Below are positions 13,130 to 25,700 of a DNA stretch of 64,000 bases, piece by piece (position 1 is the first letter of the stretch; each line of letters starts with the position of its first letter). Position numbers and translations under genes: made by a program. The stretch covers positions 31,599,435-31,663,434 of the forward strand of contig CM072919.1 in assembly GCA_037013685.1 (NCBI GenBank), written 5' to 3'. The DNA is from Acridotheres tristis (lineage: Eukaryota; Chordata; Aves; Passeriformes; Sturnidae). Below the pieces are notes generated by a model, which ran no database searches, was not told the DNA's origin, and saw nothing but the letters and a program-made list of their open reading frames with translations.

Positions 13130-13500
13130 CTGAGCAGGTAACACCAACCCGAGCTTCCCCCACACGCGTGTGGGGGTGCCCGGGGGGGAGGCTCAGAAGG
13201 CTGATTAGGCCCCGTTTGCAAACGAGAAGACCCGATGGCCAGGAGGAGGAAAGGCTCCTTCACGGCTTCCTCCTCCACGGGCCTGCGGCTCTGGATGGGA
13301 GAGGCCTGGTTCCCGCTGCTGTTGGAAAGGCTGGGCCTGCCCAGCCCCCACGAGATCTGGGGGAGGCAGCTGGGCCCTGTCTGGAAGCAGGGGTGACCGT
13401 GAGCAGTGTGGGGCTGCAGCCCAGCCCCAGAAAGGCTGACTGACACCTCAGCTGCCAACCCCACCCCCCCCACCAGCGCGGCCTTGGGCCTGGCCCAGCT
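13130..13500. other. CpG-rich island inside the LTR
   Basis: By eye this stretch is well above 60% GC with roughly a dozen CpG dinucleotides. It is the only such block in the window. In LTRs such U3 blocks can act as promoter or enhancer DNA; here that is inference. Confidence 0.7.
13157..13176. repeat. Perfect 20-bp palindrome in the LTR
   Basis: Five C, then ACACGCGTGT, then five G form a perfect self-complementary 20-mer centred on the CGCG core. It could be a binding site for a dimeric factor or extrude as a hairpin. No role is shown. Confidence 0.9.
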
Positions 13501-14374
13501 CTTGTAGTTGTGTTAAACTTTAACTCTTTAGTGCTCAGATAAAATTTGCAAAACCTCCGGCCTTCCTATGAATATGAAAGGGAATAAGAAGATTTCTGAA
13601 GTCAGTGAAGCACGAGCTAAGTTTTTTAGATGGAAGGAGAATGAGGAGATGCTGTCAAGATGGCTGAAAATCTTTTTGTAAAAACTGTAGGGATGAACTA
13701 ATGTACTGAATATTCCTATAAACCATGGAAAAATACATGGGGGAATAGAGATGTTCAGTTTGATAGATGATTTGACCAAAGAGCACCTGTGTTGAGAATT
13801 TTTGCCCTGAGGAAAGAAGGGGATTTCGGTTTTCCGAGGATGAAGCCTGAATAGAGAGAAAGGAGATGAAGAGAACCTTTGCTGTAGAACATTTCATTCT
13901 TAAAAGTAATACCCCATGAGACAGACATGGCCCACATCTACAGCTTTGGGAAGGCTGTGGAGTTGGGAGGAGTGTCACGATTGCAGGTTCATGGGCGGAT
14001 GCAAACTGTGAAAAATGAAACCATGAGAGGATGGTTTTCTTCCTTTTTGTGGAAAAAATCCCTACAGATTTAACAAGAGGAGGCTTCTCTCTCCAGAAGT
14101 GAACTGAAAAAGACTAAATTGGGAACTGACCGAAGTATTTGTTGTAGGTTTGTTTTGTTATTATGAAGGTTGGGGGAGGGAAGGATGGAGTGGTCTGAAA
14201 AAAATCTTATTCTGAATTTGGTTTTATTTCCCCCCCCCTCTTTGTTTGTGTAGTTAATAATTTTTTTTATACTCTCTTAAGTTTTAGGCCTGCCTTGCTC
14301 TTTTGCTCCTGGTTCCGTCTCACAACAGAAAAATGAGTTTATTTTAATTGGGAAATCAAAACAAAGACATAATT

Positions 14375-14392
14375 TGGTGCATTGGCCGGGAA
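14375..14392 (+). other. Retroviral primer-binding site, complementary to tRNA-Gly 3' end
   Basis: TGGTGCATTGGCCGGGAA is complementary over all 18 bases to the 3' end of vertebrate tRNA-Gly (the GCC isoacceptor as I remember it), including the CCA tail. It lies 5 nt after the LTR end, the expected place for minus-strand priming. The match stops after base 18, as usual for a PBS. This is the strongest evidence that the upstream block is a 5' LTR. Confidence 0.8.
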
Positions 14393-15136
14393 ACAAAATT
14401 AAACCAAGACATTCAGCTTTCTAATGAAGCTACAAAAACAAAGAACACCTCCCAATCAGACTCCCAGTGTCTTTTCAAGAACATGGGTTTGTATTACTCA
14501 CTTTTCATGTTATCTTGTCCCAGTAAAGGGCAAAATCACTTGTAGGAGTAGAATGGCACTAGCCACAGGAAAGAAATGTGGAGCAGGCATGAACTTCGGG
14601 CATTCATGCTTCAAAGTAGAATGGGGAGCAGTAGACCCATGCTAGAATTCAGTTCATTAAGATTACTTCAGATAATTGATTGATTACATAATTGCATGGG
14701 GCAAGTTCTGTACATTCCTAAAGCTAAATTTGATCAGAAACTGGAATGTCAGCCAGAAAAGAAAAAAACCAAAACCGCTTTGTCTGCTGCAGTACTTGAT
14801 CAGAGCTTAGAACAGAGGCAACTATTGTGTATATATTTATTATGTAAAATGAAGATGAGAATGAAGGTTTTAAAATTAGAAAATCTGCTGAGTTCTGTGA
14901 AAAAAACCTTAAATACAAGAACAAGATACAGGGCAGAAACAAAAGGACAATTAAATAAGATGAACAATTGTGGTCTCTGAAGTGGAATAGACATTTGTAC
15001 TATTCGACTGTATAGAATCTTCTTCAGTGTGAAGGAGGAGTTTCTAAAAATTAATTTATATAATTTGGATTTCTACAAAGATGCACCTATGAATTGTTGT
15101 TTATTAATAAAGCAGTTCACTTTTACCATCCTGTAT
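14393..15136. other. Region downstream of the PBS; no viral gene recognised
   Basis: The first tens of bases are probably ERV leader. After that nothing resembles gag or any other gene, and the point where host sequence resumes cannot be seen. A 94-codon plus-strand frame (14696-14980) is Lys-rich and low-complexity with no recognised similarity. Confidence 0.5.
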
Positions 15137-15265
15137 AGCCTTTGAACCATCAGAGTTTGACATTCCTGCCCACCTTGGTGTCATCAGCAACTTGACTGAG
15201 CCTGAACTCAATCCCCTCATACAGTTTGTTGATAAAGACATTAAAAAGAACCAACCCATTACTGT
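15137..15265 (-). mobile_element. CR1 LINE fragment (RT region)
   Basis: The plus strand shows the familiar reverse-complement CR1 phrases: 'ccaccttggtgtcatcagcaact', split by an indel, then 'ctcaatcccctcat', then 'gttgataaagacattaaa'. About 130 bases are clear. It is an internal fragment with no 3' tail and no coding potential. Confidence 0.82.
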
Positions 15266-18200
15266 GCATTGCAGTGTGGAAACCTAGTATATTTACATTA
15301 ATAATAATTAATAGCCAATCAATTATTTAATCTTTCTGTCACTGATTTATAAGAGAAATTCCTGTGTGCTTAAGCACATAAATGTCAAGGTTTTCTTAAT
15401 AATGAAGAGAGTTCCTTAAAGTATTTGGTAAAACAAACTCTAAAATAATGGGGAAACAATAACTTTGGGTAAAAATCTGTGTTGTCCTGAGATCTACCTC
15501 CCTAATATTCTTCTACCATTCAAAATTACACTAAGTCATGTCCAGAGCAACAAATTCTCTATCAAAGATTCAACCTCAACAGCAGAACTGCAGTTTGGTT
15601 AGCTAGATGATGGCCCATGTGTGAGGTGCTGCCTGAGGAATGGCATAGGTTCCACAATGGTTTTTACACAACATCATTGAAGATGTTCCCCTCAGTAAAC
15701 CTGTAACCCTTCCTCAAGCTCTGCTTTTTCTAGTACACTGAATGCTGTGTGCTGTTATTCATATCCCTAGAAGAGTAGGGAAATGCCTACCAGTGAGGCA
15801 GGTCTGTGCAGTGACAATTCTCATAAAAATGTAGAGACAGGGGAGCCTGAATATGTGTATGCCTTTGTACACAAAATGAGCAAATTCATTTTGCTGCAGT
15901 TGTCAACTTGAGACCTAGACCAAGAGTCTGTGTGACAGCCTGTGAAGTGCAAGTTATAAGTGGCTGACAACAAAATATTTCACTGGTAATATTTATGCAA
16001 CTTCAATTGAGTAGTCATGCCTAATATTTTATATGCTCTATATTGAATTATGCATCAAATACCTATCTGTCAAAGCTAATATACTCAGAATTGTAAAGGC
16101 TAGTGAATCATCTGAAACTGTCAATGCGTTCATACCAGTGTTGTGGTGGAGGGAAAAGTGAGATACCAGGTGACATTGATGTGTAAAAAGTTAGAGAGCT
16201 AGTACCTAGCTTCAGTTCTCAAAGAAAAAAACGTGTCCCTTATAAGGAAACTTTCTGGACATGATTTTGTTGATAGAACTATATGTGTACCTCTACTTGA
16301 AGGCATTCATTTGCTTGAAGAGAAAAATTCACTTTGCATCATGGTAAGGCCAAGAAGATTTTCCTGAATTTCTAGATCAATGGTAAGTGTCAGTCGAATG
16401 CATAAAAATATTTGCCTTTATTCATGTATAACATTACTCTTGTACGAGGTTGGTTTAGTTAAGCAGTAGTTGAATTCCAAGCTTGATCTGCAACCAATTT
16501 TACCTGTAGTGAAACTCTGCAGCTCTAGAAAAGGCTAAGACTCTTCACAGAAGTTCTGAGACATTATATTTCTTTCTAAGAGGCACTGTAGGGCAGCATA
16601 TAAGCATTTTGTATCTGTAAGCATCTTTTCACTCTTGTGTTATAGTTTGCACTGATACCTCTTCAAATGGTGACTATCTTGTATAATTTAGAAAAGAAAA
16701 TGGCAAAATGAAATTAGGAAGATATTTTCCTGTGCTATGCAACAGTTAGATACAGCACCTTCATACTGCATTTAGAATACTTGCCTGCAATGCCCAAATA
16801 AGTCCCCCTGTTCTGGGGGCAGGGAAGAAGAATTTGTTACTGCATCACCTAGTAAGATTTATAATATAAATATTTGTTATTTACAGAGACATGTATGTGT
16901 GATGTATGTATAACTTATTGTCTTTCCTTTAACAATATATTTAAATATAGCTGGGCTAAAATATCAGCTAAGTTATTGTTTACCCCTTGTGATTAATATT
17001 TTGGTAAAAAAACAGCTTTTGGTTAAAACTTGGCTTGAGTATTCACTTGTTGCAGAGAAAGAAGTTACACAGCTTATGATGTTACAGACTGGGGGTTCTG
17101 TGTTGTTGAATAGGTTTTTTGTGGATCTTGTAAAGCCAGTGAATATTTGAAGATGATGAAGTTGAGCTCCTGCACAGATTAGGTTCTGAACAGCCTTTCA
17201 GCATCAAGCCATGCACACATGTGTTTGTACATCCATACAGACAGAGCAAATACTCTCAGCAGATGGTTGTAATTTTCTTGCTGTGCATCTTTTAGTGAAA
17301 AATATTGATGCTGTAGAAATACCAACCTCAAACTAGAATGCAATAATGTAAAACAGCTGGAGAAAGATAGTGACTGGATCATCTGAAGTGGGACAATATG
17401 CAGGTCACACTGCCTAGACACAAAGAATTGTTTTGTTTTCTGTTAGGATGATGGATTTCTGTCTGTTTTGTTGGGATTTTTTTAAAGCCTCAGTTGTAGA
17501 ATTAATTGATACAATATTCTATCCATAGGATGGCTCCCCTAGCTCAGCATTTTGTAAGATCATGCTGCTCATTTAGAAGCTTAAATCAAAATGTTTAATT
17601 TTAAATGGTGGTTATGTGAACTTCAGCTTGTAGTTAATGATAAAATGTGGCATTTGCCCACCTTTCTAATCTTTCGTTTGTGGCCACCAAATATTAAAGG
17701 CATGTAAAGAAATAATCTCACAAAAACTCAATAGCTAAGAAATTTATGGCATCTTGTGGAAAATATGGGCACTATGCCTTGTTCATTCATGTGCATTTTT
17801 TCTGTGACTTAATAACGACTAGAGTATTTCTAAGCCTAGTGTGAAATATTATTGAAGAATAATTGCTTCTTCTTGCTCAAATGCACAGCCTTTTAAAATA
17901 GTTATTATAGTTTGGGAATGTGTTTATTACAGAGAATTTGCTGATGAAAAAAATAATTACTTGGCTCTGTGATGTTTTCAATTCAAGAAAAGCAGTAACA
18001 GCCTACTGTTGGGTTTATTGTAATTTTCATTAAAGCAGCTGGTATTGGCTATTCTCAGAGTGAGGATATGAACCATTGTTCTGATACAATAATTACTGCT
18101 TTCATATGGAACCATCTGTTTTTACATCTGTTCTCAGTATTTTTAACATTGGTAAGAAATAGCAAATACTTGTAAAAGCTGATTTTTTAATGTAATTTTC

Positions 18201-19504
18201 AAATAATTAGATTTATTTATTTTGTTTCAATTAATTTAATACAGGAGATTAGACTTAACTTTTAGCCTATCCTTCAACAAAAAATTAAGAATTTTTAAGG
18301 ACAGACACTGATTACAGTTGGATGGTCTAGCAGAAACATAATGCAATTTGCAGCATTTTTGTGGGTTGGGATATTTTTGTTTTGTTTCTTCTGGTTTTGG
18401 TTTGTTTTACTTTGAATTGAAACATTATGTAAAGATTTTACATTAGCACCACACTTGGTAGAGTCTCCAGTGCTTTACATCAAATGGACTGCTTAGTCAT
18501 GAAGTGCTTTTTCAAAGTGTCACCAGAAATAAGAACACAGTTGAGTTAGGTGACTGGATGTCCTCTTTAAGATGGATTTAAGATGGATCTCTCTTAGATC
18601 AAAAGATATAAAATGTAGTTTCTGTATTCACAAGTTCATGGAGTGGTACCAAACTTTTGATTACAAGATTCTGATAAGAATTAAATTCGTAACACAAATT
18701 TAGCCCCTAATCCCACAGGCTTGGAAGAATGAGGAATATGTCAAGGCTATTTGCTTTTTCCTACACCTGTCACAAATCTCTAAAATGGCTGTGGTTAAAG
18801 TACTGCTAATGACTAGCTCAATTACCTTTGAAAGGATTTTGCTTCTGTGCACTTTAACATTTTAAGACAGCCCTGGTTATCAAATGAGTTCTTCTTCCTT
18901 CTCTCTCAGTGGTTTTCTCCTTCCCAGATACAGCAGGGAACATTTCATAGTTTCAAGGGCATTCTTGGCAGAAAATACATAATAATATTAATAGCAAAAC
19001 TCTCCAGGTACTTGTCATAGTCTTGAAGAGATCAGCCTGCACTAGCATGGTGTATTTAGATAAAGCTCTGCAAGCAGCAGGATGCTTGGATTTATTACTA
19101 CTGCCAGAAAGCAGAGACACAGTTTACTGGTAGTGGTTTGTCAACAGTGCTGTGCAGTTCTGGAAACTGATGGCAATTTTGTTTTATATTTTGCATAAAG
19201 TTATGCGACAGATCCTAGTGGCACTTGGTAGAGTATCATGCTAGCTGTGAGACAGAATCAGTCTGCTGACTGCAGAGCATTAAGATGGCTAAAAAAATAG
19301 TAAGACTTAAAACAACTCAACACTGATAGCTCACACGCACGGGAGTTCTATGCTGAAAGTTGTATTCCAACAGGAAAGCTAGAATTTTGCATACATCTAA
19401 AATGTATGGATCTGTTCTGCAATCCTGATTGTTATTGAAGTAACTGAATAATCCTCTCCAAAGAGTAATTGTAGCCGTGGAAAGGGGTTTTAACCCTTTA
19501 AGTG
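15266..19504. other. Unique AT-rich DNA, no gene recognised
   Basis: Only very short open frames occur (longest 80 codons). No repeat family or RNA gene was recognised. The part around 17930-18140 has several ATTA/TAAT homeodomain-type cores and a Sox-like ATTGTT. That is too weak to call as an element. Confidence 0.6.
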
Positions 19505-19785
19505 CGGTGGAAATAAGATGCACAGCTACATGGTTATCTTTCATGACAGGAAAAAAAAGACAAGTTTATTCAGAAACACACTTGGTTTTATAGCATGACT
19601 TGCAATTCCAAGAGTAGAGAAAAGGTGATTGGTTCAAAGAGAAGGCCCCCTATTCCCAGGGCCTGGTCATGCACCACAGCAGGTGTTCTATCTTTGTTAT
19701 TAATTCCTTTTTATTTTGACCAAATTATCACCCTGGGAGAAATTCTCCCTAGCCTTGAGCTGGACCAGCTTATCAGCTGGGAACA
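19505..19785 (-). mobile_element. Probable solo LTR (ERV), minus strand
   Basis: Read on the minus strand, the block starts TGTTCCCAGCTGATAA (from 19785). It then shows a CCAAT box (19632-19628), CTATAAAA (19593-19586), AATAAA (19570-19565) and an immediately following GT/T-rich stretch of the kind needed for polyadenylation. The AATAAA lies only 16 bp after the TATA, so any R region would be very short, as in betaretrovirus-type LTRs. That ordered cluster is what an LTR needs for start and end of transcription. The U5 end is unclear, the boundary near 19505 is a guess, and I found no target-site duplication. It could also be a host promoter-like coincidence. Confidence 0.42.
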
Positions 19786-22700
19786 GAGCTGAAAAGCTCC
19801 AGCCTGGAATATTTTTCTGGCTGTAATTTTCTTACTTTCTTAATATGTGTCCCACAAGTAATTCAGACAGAGTTTTACTGAAGATGAGAGGATCTCAAGT
19901 GAATAAATTTAACCAAATTTTCAAATGAAGAAAGCTGAGTCATGCTGATCTCTAGATGTTTAGTGTTCTAAAAATATTCACCCTGAAAACTGAGGCTGTC
20001 ACATCCTCTTGATGTGTGAAGGTAAGTTAACAGAAGACTGGGGTGGAAGACTCCCAGAGGTGCTTCTTCTCAATGGTACCTGAAACTTCATGTCTTGAAG
20101 CTTGTCCAGGAGCCTGGGCAGGAATGGCTAGCCAGTTGGAGCTAAAGAATACTGATATTGTTACGTTGCTGAGTTCTGGGAGTCTGAAAAATCTTACGAG
20201 GAACTCTTCTGTAGCTATCTTTCATATTTGCATAGATGATGTATTTCTTACATCGTTTTGTGTAATATTAACTTCTGATTTAGTTGTGTTTGAAATATGA
20301 AATCTGCCATCTTTGATGTACCCTTGAGAAAAAGAAAATCAGTCTACAAATAGTTTTCTAAGTTGTGTGAGAATTTTCAGCGTTCATAGTAAACTTAATG
20401 GTATATTAATAATTTCAAAACAAACATAATTTGTTACTGTTTTCTGATTTCTGGATGGCTCCATATGACTGGGAATATATACTTTTATTTCCAGATTCTC
20501 ACCTTATTTCATAACTCTTGCTATAAAATAAATTTGGCCCTCTTATTACTGGTGGTTAAGTGTGTTTAACTTTCTATTGTCACTTGTCACTTGAGTGTTC
20601 CTTATGACAGTTTTAGTCTCAGTGAAAAAAAATTCCATCAAAGTCCGAATTGATTTTCTTCCCTATCAAACTTATTTCTTTTTTATCATGGATAAAGCAA
20701 TCTTCACTTTGTTTCAGATTGGCTTCAGCAGACATAGGGCAAATTTTTCTCTATTATAGGAAGAATCCCACCAAGTTTCTTCTAACCAAATCGTTAGTGA
20801 TGGTAAAATCAAGAGAATGTGGAAAGACAAGTCTGCTTTTATGGACAGGACTTCATTTAGGGGCTTATTTTGAAAGCGGGCACATATAAGAAGTTTATTC
20901 AAGAACTAAGAAAAGATAAAACCAGAGATCATTCAAGTAACTGTTAAAATCTGTCTTGTGCTCATTTTGTTCAACATGCAGCAACTAAAGTTTAGATAAA
21001 ATAATTTTTAAAAATCACTAATCATTCAAACAAAATAAGCAATGAAAATTGCATGTATTCTTCAAAACAAAACTTCTGTCTTTCATGTGATGCTGTTATA
21101 TGAGTGTCTTAGCACAGTTCCTTGGATAGTAGATATCATAAGGAAACACCACAGCATTTTCTGAATAAATGTTGCAATTAATTGACAGTGTCATTTTTAT
21201 CTCAGGATACAGCTATTGCTTGGTCTTTTGGAAAATGAAAGTAACATGATAATTGAGGCTGATATTTGCTTGTAGTGTGTACTCAGATTTAGTGGCTGTA
21301 CTGAATTGCTGTGTCACAAGAAGGCTTAAGACTTCATTAGAAACCTTAGTTTTATGTAAATACTTGAGAGGCTGTTGATCCAAATCCAGAAAAAAAATCA
21401 GCAATAAATATAAGTAGGAAAAGTGTCAGTGAGAAATAATTGGGTTTTTCACATCATTTCCACAGAAACCGGAATGGGAGCATGATCTGTTGGTCACTCC
21501 TCTTTCTGTCTATCCTGAGCAATACACTTATCCATCAGATTTTGTTTCCTCAAACCAATATTTCTGTATTATATGTCTTAAAGAACATATATTTTTTGAG
21601 GGTATTCTGAAGTCTTTGCAGAGACTCTGTATAAACATTTTCTGCTTGCCTATAAAGGTGAAAATTAGAATAGCAGCATGATGCTGCAGCAAGAGCAATT
21701 ACAATAAAATCTCTAAAGAGCTTAAAATATTGAGCACATTCATTTTATAAAAAAATAAAACATGATAGAAAAATGAAATGTTTTACCATACCATAGAGGA
21801 CTTATTAATAATGCCTGCATTAAAATTTGAATAATTTTAACCCAAATACTTCTGGAATATGAAGGATTTTAGATTACAGGAAAAAAAAATAAATTACACT
21901 CAGGTACATTGGACATATTTTGCTGCTATCAGTTGCTTTCAATCTTTTTATATTACAAAGTATGTTACTGTGACTCAGAGTATAAGTAACCATTATCTTC
22001 TAGTCAGGGTGAAAATATCAAAATGGAATATACAGAATATTATTATTTTTGCAGGCCTTTTTTCCTAACATTTAAGAAGGAAAAAGTTTTTTTAAACGAT
22101 ACTGTGATATTTCTTCTTACTAGATAAATAAAATATCTAGAAAAATTAATAAACATTTTGCATGTCATATTCAGTGTTGCTTGAGAAAGAAAGTTCTTGT
22201 GGCTAGCAAAGCAAGCTTTCTGTGAGGAATTGCAAAAAGGAGTAGGTGAAGAGGTAAGGAGAAATAACATAATGACTTGTCTAGCAGGACCTTTTTCAAG
22301 ACCCTATAAATTGATGCAATTTCTTCTAATTGGATGAATTTTGGTTTCTGAATTAACTAGTAACTATTTTAGTATAGTCATAATAACAAAATTATTACCT
22401 GTGAAACATTTGAAACCATACCATGTTTCAAATTAAAGGGAAAGAAAAACTTTTATTTCTATATAGAGTTAAAGGCTGCATGAATACACATTTTATGCAT
22501 TTACTATTTACTTTTTTATGTCCAGTTAGTGTGTCAGCACATACTAGAATGGTAATGGAAGGTCAAAATGGATCTTTTACTCAGGCCGTGGATCATGTGA
22601 TCAAACTTCCTTCTAAAGCCAGGTAGTCAAGATGAGGGCATATGCTCAGCACACAATCATTTTGTGTTTTACTGACAGAGCTTACTGCTTAGTGAACAGA

Positions 22701-25700
22701 ACGCTTGTACCTCTTCATAGTACAGGATAATGAGATCTATCACAAAATCTTTCACAGATCATCTTGAGACCTTTGTACGCTTTACAGAAACACACCTAGT
22801 CTATTGTACAAGGTAAACTCTCTGGAATATCTACATATCTTGTAAATATTCCTGTAGTATTTCCACATCTCTTTAAAATAAAAGCTGCCTTAACCTACAG
22901 GGGAAAAAAATTTAATTGTTCCAGCAACGCTTGGGAAGATTTCTGATTTCAGTCAAAAGTGCCTGAAGTATATGTATATATCCTTTTATACCTGACACTG
23001 AGGAGAATTTTCTTTCCAAGACTCATAAATGTAAATTGTTGCAGCAGTGACACTTTCGTCACTTAACCATAGAGGATTTTCAGCCTTCTCAGTGAGCGAG
23101 TTTACAGGACTATGATCTGCCGGTTGAATGAAGCATCTGTGAAAGCAGTGTTATAAAGCTCCCCAGAAAATCCGTCCTGTACAACATGTCATTATTATGG
23201 CTGCACATCCATGACCTCTAGGTAGCAATGCTTTTTGTACATTACTGGAGTTTCTTCTTGCTGGAATGTTCAGTCAATAGAAAAACCAAGCATTGCATTC
23301 CTTGGTTTGGTTAAGAAGTAGAAAGTGAAATACTAATCCATAGGCAGAATCCAACACACTGTCAATAGGGGGGTTAATTCTTACTTGTATGAAGCTGAAA
23401 ATTGTGCCTATCCTTCTGTAAAAAACTATGTTTAATGATTGCTGTGATTTTTTCCTGGTTCTGCGAGTATGTGCATTTAGATTTTTTTTTCATTGCCTGT
23501 ACAGATTGAAAGTGTTTGTAGTGACATTAGTACAAGTAGGCCTACATAAATGAAAACAACATTCAAGTGGGAGCAGCCCACAGTGTTATTTATAAAAATA
23601 CTATATTACTTAAGTAAATTATTTTACAAGATAATAACGAGTTTTGCTAGTTTTCAACACAAACTTGGTGGACTGGATAAGTGTTTAAAAGCTGGAAAGC
23701 ATAGATGGATATTTTCTTACAGGAATCTTTCTTAGGTTCTTCCTTGAAATATTTTGGATAAATCTAATAAATTATTTTAAAGAACATCTCTGAAAATTGC
23801 ATTCATCTGGATACAGAAGTATGTGGTGTTGAGTTTTTAAATCATCATGACCCTATGGACATGAAGAAATTATTTAAAGTGTAGAAAAATATCCTGAATG
23901 AGAGTTCTAGTGGCATTAAACCTGATTTCCCATAAAAATAGAGTGGAATACATTTAATTTATCACTGTTTTCTTAAGTTGGTACATTAAAAATGCATAAA
24001 GACATTAATTTTACTTTTCAAATGTGGGAAAGTGCAAGTGAGTGAAGCCATAGTGCTGCATTACAGATAGAGTGGTCCACTTGGAGAACATTCAAAGGCA
24101 ATGAACAAGAATGACTGGGGGTTGTAAATACTATTTCTTCATAGAACACGTTCTTTCTTTAAGCCTAGACAAAACACAACTATGTTATGACAGATTTTTG
24201 CCTTGATGAAAATATTTCTTCTTCAGAGGTAAGCATATAAGTAATCTCTTATTAGAAGTGGTAACAAAGAGATAATGAAAGAAACCTTTTTGTATACTGC
24301 TGTCACTAGAGATGGGTGTGTATACATGCACTTCTATGCAATACTTTTCTTCCTCTTCCTTGCAAACACAACAGCAGTTGTCTTTACCACAAGTGCCCTG
24401 GACTGGAAAATGGTATTTGGACTGATGACTGTTTTTGAAGGGGCAAGTCAGCTTTTCTTTCAGCATTTGCTTCAGCTTTTGCAATGAGTAATTCTTTTAT
24501 TACCTTTGTTTTTTCTTTTGTGTTACTTTTTTTTTTCCCCTGAACAAATGCAAGGAGGGAATTTTTCTTTCATCTTGACCAATGATGCTGAAACAGAAAA
24601 TAGTCAGGAAAATACCCCTTGGCCACTGATGCTACACTGCGTTCTGCATCATATCTATTCTCAACTAAGTAATTTTACTTCTCAGATTCTGTATACAGAT
24701 ACTATATGCAGGCAGTCCATCTAATGATGAACACAGTAATAAAATCCCCAGTGGAAACGATTCAAAAATCAAAATATGAGAATATAATTTGTAGTGTTAA
24801 TTCTCCATCACTCAGTTTTGTAGCTGTTCCCTTCAATTCTCTGATTAAAGCCTTTTAATTGGAGTAGATTTCACAAAGATAGAACTGTAGCTCTACTTGT
24901 TAGAAGAACAGAGGTTCTTTAGACATTTGTAGACTTTCATACTGAACTGAATATATTTTTTCAAAAAATCTCATTTTTGGAGGCCTCTCGCTGGAAAGCT
25001 TGCTTCCTCTAGTTACTGGAGATAGTGGGAGGTAAACCCAGGAGTATACAATGCCACACAATAGTTTTTGTTGGGGAAACATTAGGGTGCTTCTTTTTCT
25101 TCCCTATTTTGTGCTTAGTAAGGAAAGCTGATAGGGTTGTCTTGTAGTTACAGAATGTGCCCAAGATTTATTGGATCTATTTCTCCATAGCCTTTGTCAA
25201 ACTACATAAACTTTCCAATCCTTTTTTCCTGTGTTTTAATACTAGGAATATGCCTTTATCTGGCTTTACAGGAGTTCTCCAAAATAATGCTTTTTCATTG
25301 GTGACTTGCATCCAGGCACCAAATTGAGTGACTAGCGTTATTTAGAAATAAATTAATAAAAAAGAAAAATGTTGACATTAACTTAAAATTATATTTTGCT
25401 AGTTTGAAAATGTTATATCTGAAGAGAAAATTATTTAGATAAATTATTTATAATCAAATGCAATATGAAAAACAACATAAGTTTTAATGAAAATTTGCAT
25501 TATAATTGGAAGAGGAAAAGTAGGAAGAATAAGGGTTTTTCATAATGTTTTATTCATAGGCAGCATGACAAGACAGTTGAATTCAGTTCCATTTGTCTTC
25601 CATAAACAGAAATGTTAGTACCTGGGCAAAATTTTTATCATAATTTGAATCTCTGACTCTTATAAAGATTGGGAAAGTAGAACAGACATTAAACCTGGAG

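Larger units (their letters stand above)
12958..14369 (+). mobile_element. 5' LTR of a truncated endogenous retrovirus
   Basis: The block opens with TGTGATGGGTTGAC, a start typical of many avian ERV LTRs, and ends with ...GACA, giving TG...CA termini. Five bases later comes a primer-binding site (14375-14392), which places this as the 5' LTR with viral plus strand on the + strand. At about 1.4 kb the LTR is long. Its first third (13130-13500) is strikingly GC- and CpG-rich, unlike the AT-rich surroundings. The later part (about 13900-14330) resembles LTR sequence I recall from songbirds. No canonical TATA or AATAAA is obvious, so promoter and polyadenylation sites are not assigned. No gag, pol or env segment and no matching 3' LTR occurs downstream in this window, so the provirus is truncated just after its leader. 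Open frames of 158 codons (12967-13443, +) and 137 codons (13060-13473, -) overlap in the GC-rich part and look like composition artefacts. Confidence 0.72.

Noticed and set aside
17150..17215. C/D-box snoRNA-like motifs (ATGATGA then CTGA)
   Set aside because: No terminal stem and no internal C'/D' pair. These motifs are frequent by chance.
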